Below are positions 17,633 through 27,000 of a stretch of 64,000 nucleotides of DNA, piece after piece. The position numbers and the translations under genes were made by a program. The number at the start of each line of letters is the position of its first letter. Within the stretch, counting starts at the first letter, position 1. The stretch is from contig CBDCZR010000019.1 of NCBI GenBank assembly GCA_965224535.1, forward strand, positions 1 to 64,000. The letters run 5' to 3'. The stretch comes from JBCDHN01 sp965224535. Lineage in GTDB: Bacteria; Verrucomicrobiota; Verrucomicrobiia; Verrucomicrobiales; DEV007. Under the pieces are notes generated by a model. The model did not search any database. It saw nothing but the letters and a program-made list of their open reading frames with translations, and was not told the DNA's origin.

Positions 17633-18349
17633 CTAACGCGAGGCGTAGGCACTCAACCCGGTTTCCGGGTTCCAGGATGAGTGGACGCTGATTTGGCTGC
17701 CGCGGGACGTGTTGTCGTAAATGATGCGGGCGGCTTCCCGCGGAAAACGCACGCAACCCGCGGAAGCAGGCCGCCCTGGCAGATAACCCGCGTGGATGCC
17801 GAATTCCGTGTTGCCCATGCGCTGCCAGTAGGGCATCAGCACGTTGTAAAGGTTGGAAACTTTGCCGCTACGGACGCGGTCGCGAATCGTGAAGGTGCCC
17901 GTGGGCGTGTATTTGCCGGAACGGGCGCTGGAAATGGGGCACTCCAGGGCAATTTGGTTGCGAACCAGCAAATAACCGCGCTGCCCGGCCAAATCGATGA
18001 CCACGCGGCTGTTGCGGCCGTCACTTTGGCTCAGAATATTGCTGCGGACGAAAACCTTGAAGTCCGGGGCCAATCGGGGATCGGTCACAACCGGTTCCGA
18101 GCGTTTGCGGCGCGAGCGGTCGTTGCGCAGCATGAGCGAACTGAGGCTGCGGCGAATCGAATTTTCGCGCTCGGCCTTTTCCCGTGCTTTGCGGCGGCCG
18201 AAAAAGAGGAAACTGCGCGGTTTGGAAATTCCGGCTTCCGTGGGCACTTCAACCACTTCCAGGCTGGTGCTGTAATCCGGCGGAGCGGCGGACAATCGGG
18301 CGCAGAGCAGCGCAATGAGGAGGGGGAGGAAAATTTTTCGAGGTTTCAT
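17633..18349 (-). CDS. Secreted L,D-transpeptidase (ErfK/YbiS type YkuD domain)
   Basis: 238 residues with an N-terminal signal peptide (MKPRKIFLPLLIALLCARLS, cut near AAP). After a basic linker with repeated Arg/Lys, the YkuD domain runs from about residue 95: 'VVIDLAGQRGYLLVRNQIAL', 'SGKYTPTGTFTI', and the active site 'GIHAGYLPGRPASAGCVRFP' with His186 and Cys199. These enzymes make 3-3 cross-links or attach proteins to peptidoglycan in the periplasm. It is transcribed away from an EamA transporter gene. Confidence 0.9.
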   Translation of the reverse strand: MKPRKIFLPLLIALLCARLSAAPPDYSTSLEVVEVPTEAGISKPRSFLFFGRRKAREKAERENSIRRSLSSLMLRNDRSRRKRSEPVVTDPRLAPDFKVFVRSNILSQSDGRNSRVVIDLAGQRGYLLVRNQIALECPISSARSGKYTPTGTFTIRDRVRSGKVSNLYNVLMPYWQRMGNTEFGIHAGYLPGRPASAGCVRFPREAARIIYDNTSRGSQISVHSSWNPETGLSAYASR

Positions 18350-18400
18350 GAATTTGTGCGTGGGGAATGCGTAACAACAACCCTAACGATGGTGAAGAAC

Positions 18401-18455
18401 TTGTGCGCTTTTGCAATCTTCGAATTCGATTGCAAGAAATTTGTGCGTTTTGCAA
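18401..18455. promoter_or_regulatory. Operator-like direct repeats and dyad between divergent genes
   Basis: Two direct repeats, TTGTGCGCTTTTGCAA (18401-18416) and TTGTGCGTTTTGCAA (18441-18455), flank a 21-bp dyad GCAATC...GATTGC (18413-18433). The layout lies in the divergent region between the L,D-transpeptidase (leftward) and the EamA transporter (rightward), if the latter starts at 18532. It looks like a regulator binding region, but an upstream start of the EamA gene would place it inside coding sequence. Confidence 0.35.
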
Positions 18456-18531
18456 AGATACCGCGCAAATCGACGATTCCCGGCCCCTTCGTTTGCCAGG
18501 GGCCGTCAGCAGCGCTACATCCGCCCGCACT

Positions 18532-19443
18532 TTGAACCTGCCGCTCTACCTTCTCTTTCCCCTGGCGGCCGCCGCCATTTACGCGCTCAGCAGTTTGTTC
18601 GTAAAGCGGGCTCTTGGGGATGGTGTGAGCCTGAATCAGGCCTTTCACATCACCAACATTGCCGTGGGTTTGGTAACGCTTCCCGTCATTTTGTGGCAAC
18701 GTGAGCCGGTGGCGTGGGAAAAGCTCCATTTGCCCCTGGTCATGGCGTTATCCTTCTTCGCGGCCAACTGGTTCACCACGTTGGCCATCCGTAGCGGCGA
18801 CGTTTCGCTGGTGACGCCGATCATGGGGACAAAAGTCGTGTTCGTGGCGCTGGGAACGCTGTTTTGGCTGCGCGAATCCCTGCCTCAGTTGCTGATTTTC
18901 GCGGCTTTTTTAGCCACGTTGGCCATTTTCATGATGGGTGTGCCGGACATGGCAAAAGGCCGCCATTTTTTGCGAACCACGCTCTTTGCCCTGTGCAGCG
19001 CCGCTACTTTTGGGACTGGCGATCTGCTGCTTCAGGCTTGGGCGGATCATTTTGGCCGCTTGGCCTTTGTGGCGGTGGCGTCGGCGGGCGTGGGGCTGTT
19101 TTCGCTGATCGCCATCGCCGCCAGCCAACTCTCCGCCAAGCCGTTTCGCTGGCCCAAAGCTCCCGGGGCACGCTGGATTTGGATCGGGACCACGCTCGTC
19201 GGCATTCAGGCCATTTTCATGGGCGTCTCGCTAGCCACGTTTCACGACGCCACCGGCATCAACGTGGTCTACTCCCTGCGCGGCTTGTGGGCCATCGTCT
19301 TCGTCGGATTGCTGGGCAGTTGGTTCGAAAATCGCGAACGCCACACTGCGGGAAAGATGTTCGTCTGGCGGGTTTTGGGAACGGTCGTCCTGACGGTGGC
19401 AATCGTCCTGGCGGTGATCGCCCGATCGAAAATTGCACCGTGA
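18532..19443 (+). CDS. EamA/DMT-family transporter
   Basis: About 303 residues from a TTG at 18532, chosen because the first transmembrane helix (LPLYLLFPLAAAAIYALSSL) begins there; the frame is open upstream to an ATG at 18367, but that extension is polar and overlaps the divergent promoter region. About ten hydrophobic segments and the internal duplication of drug/metabolite transporters are visible ('LFPLAAAAIYALSSLFVKRA' and 'ALCSAATFGTGDLLLQAW'; 'GDVSLVTPIMGTKVVFVALG' and 'TGINVVYSLRGLWAIVFVGL'). Substrate unknown. Confidence 0.75.
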   Translation: MNLPLYLLFPLAAAAIYALSSLFVKRALGDGVSLNQAFHITNIAVGLVTLPVILWQREPVAWEKLHLPLVMALSFFAANWFTTLAIRSGDVSLVTPIMGTKVVFVALGTLFWLRESLPQLLIFAAFLATLAIFMMGVPDMAKGRHFLRTTLFALCSAATFGTGDLLLQAWADHFGRLAFVAVASAGVGLFSLIAIAASQLSAKPFRWPKAPGARWIWIGTTLVGIQAIFMGVSLATFHDATGINVVYSLRGLWAIVFVGLLGSWFENRERHTAGKMFVWRVLGTVVLTVAIVLAVIARSKIAP

Positions 19444-19446
19444 TGG

Positions 19447-19743
19447 CTACTCTTTCCACCAATTGGGGTCTCGTTCCCACGGTTTGGGAGCGGGCTTGCG
19501 GCGATCGCGCTCCGGGCCGCCCTCGTCTTCGAATTCATCCAGCAAACGCATGGTTTCAGACGGAAATCGGCGGCGCTTCTGCTCCCGGCGGGTGTGCCAC
19601 ACGAAAAACGCGCCCATCGCCAAAACGCCCGTCAGCAGCCCCAGCAGGAAAACCACGAACAACAACTCGGCGGAAGCCAACTCTCCCTCACCTTGCGCGA
19701 AGGATTCCCGGTAAACTGCGGCCAGAATGCTGTGGAGCGTCAT
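19447..19743 (-). CDS. Small single-pass membrane protein of unknown function
   Basis: 98 residues from the ATG at 19743, preceded by GGAG and beginning just after the stop codon of the upstream acetyltransferase (TGA-AA-ATG), so the two are probably co-translated. One transmembrane helix (ELLFVVFLLGLLTGVLAMGA) precedes a basic cytoplasmic stretch (HTRREQKRRRF) and a charged tail ending 'PWERDPNWWKE'. No family was recognised. Confidence 0.6.
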   Translation of the reverse strand: MTLHSILAAVYRESFAQGEGELASAELLFVVFLLGLLTGVLAMGAFFVWHTRREQKRRRFPSETMRLLDEFEDEGGPERDRRKPAPKPWERDPNWWKE

Positions 19744-19745
19744 TT

Positions 19746-20216
19746 TCACTCCAAACTCAACCGCATCGGGATCATTTGCGAGAACTGAAAGCCGGATTTT
19801 TGAAAAAATCGCTGCGATTCGGCGCTAATGCGGTCGGTTAGCAGGGTAATCCGCTTGAAATTCTTCTTTTTGGCGAAATCGATGATGTAATCGATCAACT
19901 GGGTGCCGTAGCCGTGTCCGCGGTGGTCGGGATGCACGACAACGTCTTCCATTTGGATGACGAATCCGCCGGCGGCCGTGCTGATGGTGAAAAGCAAGTT
20001 GGCCATGCCGATGATGCGGTGATCGGTGCGCAGCACCATGATTCGCCCCCGGTTGGGGCTTTCCAAAATGAGCCGCAACCCGTGCTCTTGCCGGCTGCGG
20101 TCGGGCTCGAAGTCCTCCTCCATGCGAAAGAGATCCATCACCAGATCCACCAAATCGGTCAGATCCTCGATGGTGGCGGGTTCCACGCGGGCTAATTCTG
20201 TGGCGGCTGCTGGCAT
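19746..20216 (-). CDS. GNAT family N-acetyltransferase
   Basis: 156 residues. The acetyl-CoA binding motif A is clear: 'MEDVVVHPDHRGHGYGTQLI' (R-G-H-G-Y-G fits R/Q-x-x-G-x-G/A), followed by 'ITLLTDRISAESQRFFQKSG', the usual beta5-alpha4 region. The N-terminal half ('RVEPATIEDLTDLVDLVMDL') is also typical. Substrate is not predictable. It leads a two-gene unit with the small membrane protein at 19447. Confidence 0.85.
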   Translation of the reverse strand: MPAAATELARVEPATIEDLTDLVDLVMDLFRMEEDFEPDRSRQEHGLRLILESPNRGRIMVLRTDHRIIGMANLLFTISTAAGGFVIQMEDVVVHPDHRGHGYGTQLIDYIIDFAKKKNFKRITLLTDRISAESQRFFQKSGFQFSQMIPMRLSLE

Positions 20217-20326
20217 CTACGGCAAGCAAAGCAGAAACCGTGCCGGGCAAAAGGTCAAATCGCAAGGACGCGAAGCTCAATCGGCTCGATCCTTGGCATG
20301 GCGTGAAGGGATTGACTTGCGTGCGG

Positions 20327-21316
20327 TCACGATTTCTGCGCGCGAAGTTTTTCCAACTCCGCCAGGAGTTTTTCCCGCTCCGCCGCCGCTTGAGCCAACG
20401 CCTGGTCTTTTTCAGCCAACGCCTCCTTCGTTTCGGTTAATTCGCCCACTTTCTCGGCCAAGGCTTTGTCTTTCTCAGCCAAAACGTCGTCTTTTTGGGA
20501 CAGCACTTCGTCCTTTTCGGCCAAGGCCTCGTTCTTCTTAGCCAAAACTTCCTCCTTTTCGGCCAAGGCTTCCTTTGTTTCGGCAAGTTCGCCCACTTTC
20601 TCTGCCAGCACCTCCTCTTTCTCGGCCAGAGCTTCGTCTTTTTCCGCCAGCGCCTGTTTCGGGAGTTTGCGCGGCTCCAAGGTCACCGCATCGTAAAACG
20701 TAAACGTCTTGCGAGGACTCTTCGCGCGAACTTTCAGGCCGAGTTCCGGTAAATCCAGGTAACCTTTCGCGTCCGGCTGCCGTTCCTTGCCATCCTCCCC
20801 CCAAACCCTGACTTTCACCTCGTTGCCGATGTTGCCATCCTTGTCCAATTGATCGACGACGACGTGGCATTTGATCCCGTGGGAAATGAAAATATTCTTT
20901 GTCGGCGCAACTGCTTCGTCTTCATCGGAAAGCACCTCCATGGTGATCAACGGCGCGTCTTGCTGGTCGAGATACCAGGCCCTTGGCACGGGATCCTTGA
21001 AGGGGACCACCATCACGTCCGCGGCCTTGTGGTTGCGCTGCAGCACGCCGTTTTTGTCCCGGAAAATGATGAACACGTCGGATAGTGACATCAGGTTGCG
21101 CTGTTCGACATCCGATTCGATAAGATTTTGAATCCGCCAAATGATTGCGGCATGAGCGCCTCCTTGTGGCATGAGTTCCTCCTCGGTTTGGTAGGCATAG
21201 GGGTCGGAATCCCAGTTTTCGGTGATGTGCGCGGGTATCCAGCCCGGACGGTCGAGCGCCGGGCGGGCGGGCGCGGTTTTCGGGGCTTTGGCAGGGAGTT
21301 CTGCGATGGTAGCCAT
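20327..21316 (-). CDS. Uma2 family nuclease-like protein with long heptad-repeat coiled-coil tail
   Basis: 329 residues. Residues 1-~215 form a Uma2 domain: 'DPYAYQTEEELMPQGGAHAA', 'NHKAADVMVVPFKDPVPRAW', 'APLITMEVLSDEDEAVAPTK', 'GIKCHVVVDQLDK'. The usual E-V-x-S motif is present but the pattern is divergent from the member at 4422. The C-terminal ~105 residues are tandem heptads of the form ALAEKDE / VLAEKVG / ELAETKE / DVLAEKD, about 13 in number, predicted to be one long coiled coil. The heptads are 21-bp repeats in DNA, so length polymorphism between strains is likely. Function unknown. Confidence 0.8.
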   Translation of the reverse strand: MATIAELPAKAPKTAPARPALDRPGWIPAHITENWDSDPYAYQTEEELMPQGGAHAAIIWRIQNLIESDVEQRNLMSLSDVFIIFRDKNGVLQRNHKAADVMVVPFKDPVPRAWYLDQQDAPLITMEVLSDEDEAVAPTKNIFISHGIKCHVVVDQLDKDGNIGNEVKVRVWGEDGKERQPDAKGYLDLPELGLKVRAKSPRKTFTFYDAVTLEPRKLPKQALAEKDEALAEKEEVLAEKVGELAETKEALAEKEEVLAKKNEALAEKDEVLSQKDDVLAEKDKALAEKVGELTETKEALAEKDQALAQAAAEREKLLAELEKLRAQKS

Positions 21317-21358
21317 GGCTTTAGTTTGGCGGAAAATCGCGCGGTTGGCAACCTGCGG

Positions 21359-22060
21359 TTACGGCGTGGGGGCGGCGTTGGCTGCTGCTGCGGCCGCGGC
21401 GTTGGCGTCAGGCTCCGTTTCTTCCTCGATTTCAACCACGAACTCCTGCTGACCGGCGCGTTCGAGCGCGGCGACAATCTCCGCCACGACTTCCTGCTCG
21501 GTTTGACCCTGCAAATTCGCCGAATTCGTCCGCACCAGGTCGATTGCGGCCGAAATCTCGCTGGCTCCGGCGGCGCCTGAGTTGGCGTCGAAAATTCCCG
21601 CACCACTGGGGTCGGCGGTGAGGATGAACCCTTCCAGCCGTTTGGGCAATTGCGCGGTTTCCCGGGTCGTCGTGGTCACGTTGGTCGCCGCGTCAGTGCT
21701 TGAAATGTTGGCGCTGACGGTCGTGTCCAGCTCACCCAGCGCCATGAAGAAATTGACCGGTGTGCCCGTCCCCGTGGCGTTGGCAATCACGCCTTGGCGC
21801 TCGTTGCCCTCCGTGGCGATGAAGTAGGTTCCCAACTCCGGCGCCTGCACGAAGTAGCGGGTGGAGCCTTCCTGAAATTGCAGCACAAAATCCACGTTTC
21901 CGCCGTTTAACGGCATCACGAAAAAACCGCTGTCGTAACCCCGATAGTTCGCGCTGGGTCCCGCCGCGTCGAAATCCACGTTGTAGACGACCACCTGGCC
22001 ATTGGCGGCGATTGGCAAGACTGCCAGGGCAAGGGCAGCAGCGAAGAGAGCGTTTTTCAT
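21359..22060 (-). CDS. Secreted protein of unknown function
   Basis: 233 residues with a classical signal peptide (MKNALFAAALALAVLPIAAN, cleaved near GQ). The mature part begins 'VVVYNVDFDAAGPSANYRGY' and is rich in beta-type and acidic sequence; the C-terminus is acidic then alanine-rich ('ETEPDANAAAAAAANAAPTP'). The frame is open upstream past the ATG but the signal peptide fixes the start. No family recognised. It is divergent from the Rieske gene. Confidence 0.65.
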   Translation of the reverse strand: MKNALFAAALALAVLPIAANGQVVVYNVDFDAAGPSANYRGYDSGFFVMPLNGGNVDFVLQFQEGSTRYFVQAPELGTYFIATEGNERQGVIANATGTGTPVNFFMALGELDTTVSANISSTDAATNVTTTTRETAQLPKRLEGFILTADPSGAGIFDANSGAAGASEISAAIDLVRTNSANLQGQTEQEVVAEIVAALERAGQQEFVVEIEEETEPDANAAAAAAANAAPTP

Positions 22061-22138
22061 GTGTTTTGGGAGTTTTTGCGGATGAATTCCAGGCGATCGG
22101 CGCTTGCCGGTGAGCGTTTTCAGCAACACGGTCGATCT

Positions 22139-22450
22139 GTGTCTAAACTTCACCGATTGGCAAAAGTTTCGGAGATTCCCGCCGGCAAAGCCAAGAGTTT
22201 CGAGTGCGCCGGCGTGCAAATCGCGGTTTTCCACGCCGAAGGCCGCTTTTTCGCGATCGAAGACCGTTGCACCCACGCGGAGGTGAACCTGTCCGCCGGC
22301 TGGGTTGAAGGCAAGTGCGTTTCCTGCCCCTGGCACGGCGCCCAATTCGACCTGGAAACGGGCGAAGCGCTCAGTTTGCCGGCCGAGAACCCCGTCAGGA
22401 CTTTTACCGTGCACGTGGCGGGCGATGATTTGTCGGTTGAGGTTGATTGA
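22139..22450 (+). CDS. Rieske-type [2Fe-2S] ferredoxin
   Basis: 103 residues from a GTG; an ATG at 22082 would add 19 residues without homology. Both cluster-binding motifs are present: C-x-H in 'EDRCTHAEVNLSAGW' and C-x-x-H in 'CVSCPWHGAQFDLETGEA'. The short soluble form is typical of Rieske ferredoxins that feed electrons to oxygenases, or of NirD-like proteins. No oxygenase is adjacent; the redox partner is unknown. Confidence 0.88.
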   Translation: MSKLHRLAKVSEIPAGKAKSFECAGVQIAVFHAEGRFFAIEDRCTHAEVNLSAGWVEGKCVSCPWHGAQFDLETGEALSLPAENPVRTFTVHVAGDDLSVEVD

Positions 22451-22481
22451 TCGGCCATCGCGGCTCAATTTGCCGAAAACA

Positions 22482-23714
22482 ATGCAAGTGGCCAAAGATG
22501 GGGTTCGCTCGATCGTCCACGTCGGCTACGACGGGCGAGTCCACAAAAAATTTCGCGGCACCGACCGCGACAAACGCTTCGCCAACGAGGTGCGCGTGCT
22601 GAAAGTGCTGGAAAACCGCGGCTGCGACTTCGTTCCCCGGCTTTTGGACAGCGACGAAGAGACCCTCACCATCATCACCACCAATTGCGGCCAACCCATG
22701 GATACGCAGATGAGTGATGAAAAGGTGAATGCCCTGTTTGCCGAGTTGAAGGAAAAATACGGCGTGGTGCACGACGATCCGTTTCAGCGCAACATCACCT
22801 ACCACCCGCAACTGGGCCGATTTTGCGTCATCGACTTTGAGCTGGCCGAAATTCTGCCCATGGAAGGCGGCGACGGCGACGATCGACAGCGACTCTCCAT
22901 CTCCTGGGCCGGCGAAAGCCGCTCCGGCCGCAAAAAACCGGACAATGACGACGCGCTGGCCGTTTTTAGCTCTCACGAAGGTTGGGCTCACGAACGCGAT
23001 TTGGAGGGTGAGATGCTCCTCAGCGGCGAAGGCGTGGTTTTCGCCGTTAGCGACGGTATGGGCGGCACGGACGGAGGCGCCATAGCCAGCAGGCTCGCCG
23101 TTTCCGAATTGCGGCGGTTTTTGCCCGGGCGCATCGGCGATTTTCGCCAAGCGGCCGAGCCTCTCTCCACGTTGAGCGCGGCGGTCCAGGAATTGCACGC
23201 CCACGTCATCCGTACCGGCAAAAAACGCGGGTTGGAGGGGATGGGCGCCACCTTGGTCTGCGGGCTCATCGTCGGTCGCGAGATGCACTTCGCTCACGTG
23301 GGCGACAGCAGGATTTACCGCTTCCGCGCCGGGGAACTGGAGCAACTTACCTACGATCACACCCGCGTGGGCCACATGCTTCGCGAAGGGCTCATCAACG
23401 AGCGCCAGGCCCGCACCCATCCCTACCGCAACATGCTCATCCAATCGATCGGCGCCGACGTTCAAAAAGTGCGCCCGCAAGTCGGCACGGTGCAATTGGA
23501 CGGCGGCGACTGGATTCTGTTTTGCTCAGACGGCGTCATCGACGGCCTGTGGGACAAGAACATCCGCGCCTTTTTCCAGACCGCCAGCGCTGAAAACTGG
23601 AGTGCCCGCCAAACCGCCACCGCCATGCTGGACGAAGCCTCCGACGTAGCCGGAGACGACGACGCCACAATGTTCGCCGTCAAGGTTCAGCCGATCAATG
23701 ACGACGCGGCGTGA
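22482..23714 (+). CDS. Minimal protein kinase-like domain fused to PP2C phosphatase
   Basis: 410 residues. Residues 1-~125 resemble a reduced RIO/ABC1-type kinase: 'VHVGYDGRVHKKF' with a candidate ATP-binding Lys, 'RFANEVRVLKVLENRG' with the helix-C Glu, catalytic-loop-like 'VHDDPFQRN' (97-104, H-x-D....N) and 'VIDFE' (117-120) at the DFG position. Residues ~140-405 are a full PP2C phosphatase: 'DNDDAL', 'VVFAVSDGMGGTDGGAIAS', 'GMGATLVCGLI', 'FAHVGDSRIYRFRAGELEQL', 'LFCSDGVIDGLW', 'GDDDATMFAV', with all metal-binding aspartates. A kinase and its opposing phosphatase in one chain suggests a self-contained signalling switch. It lies 31 bp after the Rieske gene. Confidence 0.8.
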   Translation: MQVAKDGVRSIVHVGYDGRVHKKFRGTDRDKRFANEVRVLKVLENRGCDFVPRLLDSDEETLTIITTNCGQPMDTQMSDEKVNALFAELKEKYGVVHDDPFQRNITYHPQLGRFCVIDFELAEILPMEGGDGDDRQRLSISWAGESRSGRKKPDNDDALAVFSSHEGWAHERDLEGEMLLSGEGVVFAVSDGMGGTDGGAIASRLAVSELRRFLPGRIGDFRQAAEPLSTLSAAVQELHAHVIRTGKKRGLEGMGATLVCGLIVGREMHFAHVGDSRIYRFRAGELEQLTYDHTRVGHMLREGLINERQARTHPYRNMLIQSIGADVQKVRPQVGTVQLDGGDWILFCSDGVIDGLWDKNIRAFFQTASAENWSARQTATAMLDEASDVAGDDDATMFAVKVQPINDDAA

Positions 23715-23750
23715 ATTGCGTGGTAGTGTGAGGGAGGGAAAATCACCAAG

Positions 23751-23891
23751 ATGAGCAACGAATTTATCGATCCTCCTTCAAGCTACGTCCAGATTTTGAC
23801 CCCAAAAGGCGAAGAATGCGTGGTTACCCAGGGCGTGGCCAAGGATCCCGTGACCGGCCTGGAAGCAGACCTGGGCGAGGTGCTTTCCTAG
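23751..23891 (+). CDS. Small protein of unknown function (46 residues)
   Basis: A short frame starting 36 bp after the PP2C stop, with a good ribosome site (GGGAGGG) upstream of its ATG. It encodes a regular, non-repetitive sequence beginning MSNEFIDPPSSYVQILTPKG and ending 'LEADLGEVLS', with normal codon use. It is probably the last gene of the Rieske/PP2C cluster. No homology recognised. The remaining bases to 24033 carry nothing recognisable. Confidence 0.5.
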   Translation: MSNEFIDPPSSYVQILTPKGEECVVTQGVAKDPVTGLEADLGEVLS

Positions 23892-24033
23892 CCTAGCTGC
23901 TTGCTACCATTTTGCTGGCTGCGGCGCCTGGTCTCACTCTGGCGGAGGCTTGGCGTTTCTGGATTTCCGATGCGCCTGACAAACGTGCGTGCGCGGATAC
24001 TGGAACCCAAACGAACCCTACCAAAAATTGCCG

Positions 24034-27000
24034 CTACCGACGCTTTATCGGCTCGAGCAACTCCCGTCCGCGCCGTTTTACCTGGTCGTCGGGGTCGCGC
24101 CGGTCCAGGAACTCTAACACCTCTCTCATCTCGCCGATTCGCTCGTTTTCGCGCAAAAATTCCGCCAGACGAATGCGCAGCCAGTCCGCCTCGCGCTCCT
24201 CGCCCTCGAAATCCGAGATGCCGCGACGCAGGATCCGCTCCGCCAGGCGTGCATCGTGTGAGGCGACGAAATTTGCCAGGCTGCGGGCGAATTCCGGGTG
24301 GTTGCGGACGTGAGTTTTCGCGAGCCGTTTGGCGTTCGTCAGGATTTCCTCCGTGCTCAGGAGGCCCCAGTTATGGACGTGGTAAATCACACCCTCTGGC
24401 CGGGAATACGCCGCGCGATACCAACTATCCGCCGCGATTGCTTCAAACAGCCGAAGCCGGCGCTCCAGGTCCATCGGCGGGCCTTTCGCGAGCAGATGGC
24501 GGACCGTGGTGTAGACGTTAGGGTTTTTGCGGAAAGACTCTTGCGTCTTCATTCGGGCGCCGGAGCCGGGGGGCTCCCGCCACGCTTCCAATTCCGCGGA
24601 TTTGCCGGCTACGGCGTGGTGGACGATCTGCGCGCTGGGAAAGACGCCAAACTTGCTGTCGTGCAAGCTGTCCGGCAGCATCACAAGACGCTGGTAAACA
24701 TCCGCGCAGGCCTTCCAGGCGGCATCGTCGTCCTCGAACTGCGCCCAGCATTCGGTTGCGGCCTGGTAAAAACACTCGCCGAGAGCAGCGACGGCGGACT
24801 GTTTGTAGCCGTTCGAGGCGTTGGGCAAATGCTCGATGGCGTCAATTGCATCGAGCAACGGTTGGGCTTGGCCACTGCGCGCCATTTGGGCGAGATAGGC
24901 GCCCGACAGGCGCAATTCGTCCTTCATCGCGGTGGAGGAACGCCGGGCGCGGATAGCGGATTCCACCTGCCCGGGATCGTAGGCCGCGCGCAGTTCTTCG
25001 ACCAAAAACGGCCAGGCGCCGGAGCAGTCCGCCAGCAAAAACAAGGCGCGCTCGCGCATGGCCGGCTGGGCGAAATCGACGTCCGCGAATCGGCGCGCGA
25101 GTTCGGAGAGGCGGTCGTTTTCGATCGAATCCGCCAGCGGCAGGGGATTGCTGAGCGTGCGGTCCGGCGTGGAGTTGAGCTGGATGGCGGCGAGGTAGCG
25201 CAGGTCCTCAGCCGCGATTTTCGGCAAAAATTCGGGGATCGCCGCTTCAAGGCGCGTGTCGAAGTAAACGTCGAACTCGAGCGATTCCGGCAACGCGCGC
25301 CAATGCCGGGCGAAAAACTCCGCGGCTTCGCGATGAGCGCCAAACCGCACCAATTGCGCGAAAACGCGGCTCTCAGCGGCGAGTTTTGGCGCGTTGTCCG
25401 CGAGAAATCCGGCAATTTGCTCGGGCGTTCCAGCGCGCAGATAAACGCCTAACATGCTCACCACGGTGTTTTTCACGGGATCGAAGTCAAAGGTGCCGTT
25501 TTGCGGTAAAAACCCGCGATTGCACTGTTGTTCCCAGCCGGCGATGAGTTTTTGCGCGACCGCATTCCATTCCTCGCCATCCGGCAGGCGAGTGAAGGCG
25601 TAAAGCAGGTCCTCCATGAGCCCGGAGGTAAACGTGGCGTCATTTTGCAGCGCTTCGGCAGTCAAGTTGGCGGCGGCCAGGGTTAGTTCCGGCCCGGTCT
25701 GGTGCTTGGCCCATAGGTAGACGCTCCACACCGCTTGCATGCGTTGGGAATAGGTTAGGGTCGGATCCGCGCAAATTTCCGCGTAGTGGCGCTGCCAGGC
25801 ATTTGGCTGCGAAATGTGCACGTCCAGGTTGGGCTGCTCCACCGGATAACGCGCGGCGATGCGCCGCAGGCACATGCCCAGTTCTCGCGCCAATTCCGGG
25901 TAACGCTCGCCCTCAGCCTCGCGATCCACCCATTCCAGCGCCAGGTAGCGCGCCCGTTTGTCGAGCATCCGCATCCAGTAGTAGCATGCCGAACTCAGGT
26001 ATGCCACGGGCAGCCCCTCCCGAGCTTTTTCGAGCTTTGTGAGGGTGAGGTGGAGGCTCGCCGGAAGATTTTTGTCGCCGCCGCCGTCATCGTAGGATTC
26101 GCGGATCGGCTCGGCCAAACGGAAGCGGTAACCGAAGCTGCTGCAAATTTCCGAGCGGCTGTCCTCGGCCATCAGGCGCAGCGCCAGGGTGACGCCTTCG
26201 AACGACTCGCATTCGTCCAGGGTGCGGTAGAGAAAGTCCGAGGCGATGGTGTAGCCGTTAAAAAAACGGTGGTGCCAGGAACCGGCGGCGATCTCCGCTT
26301 TGACCAGGTCGCACACTTTCCAAAACGCGCGCCGCGCCAGCTCGAGATCGATTTCCACCAGCCGTGGCAACAGCTTGTCCACGTAGTCGCGCACGGCGGT
26401 GTGGTTCGGCAAATTGGCATCCGCGATGCGTTCCGCGCGCAACAGCGCCTCCGCCTCCCAACGCGGCAGCAGCACATTGTCGCTGGAGAGATCCTCCGCA
26501 ATTTCGACGAATTTTTCGCCGCCAGCGCCATTTTCGCCCACCACGTTGCGGTAAAGCCGGCCGAGCGTTTTTTCCAAAAGTTGCCGGGAAGCGGGCTCGG
26601 CGCTGGATTCCAAATCTTCGAACAGCCACAGGGCCATTTTCAGCGTTTCCACGTCGTTCAGTTGGTCGACGGGGATTTCCGCCAGGGCGTTGACGAGCCA
26701 GAGCGTGCGATTCCTTTCCGTCTCATTCGCCACCTGCAAAGCGGCGATCAGCGCCAGTCCGGGACGCGGCTCTTTGAGAATTTCGTAGGCTCGGCGGTAG
26801 GCTGGGAGGAGCACCTCGCCCGTGCGCGCGGCGGTGCGAACCACCAGCCCGGCGTGCAGCGGCAGCGAGTCCGGATGCTCGGCGGCGTAGGCCGAGAGCG
26901 GTTGCCACTTGCTCCAACCGGGGAATCCGCGGGCCAAATCCACCAACCACCTGGCGTCGCCCTGCAGCTCGCGGATTCTCGCGGCTAACGCGCCATCCTC

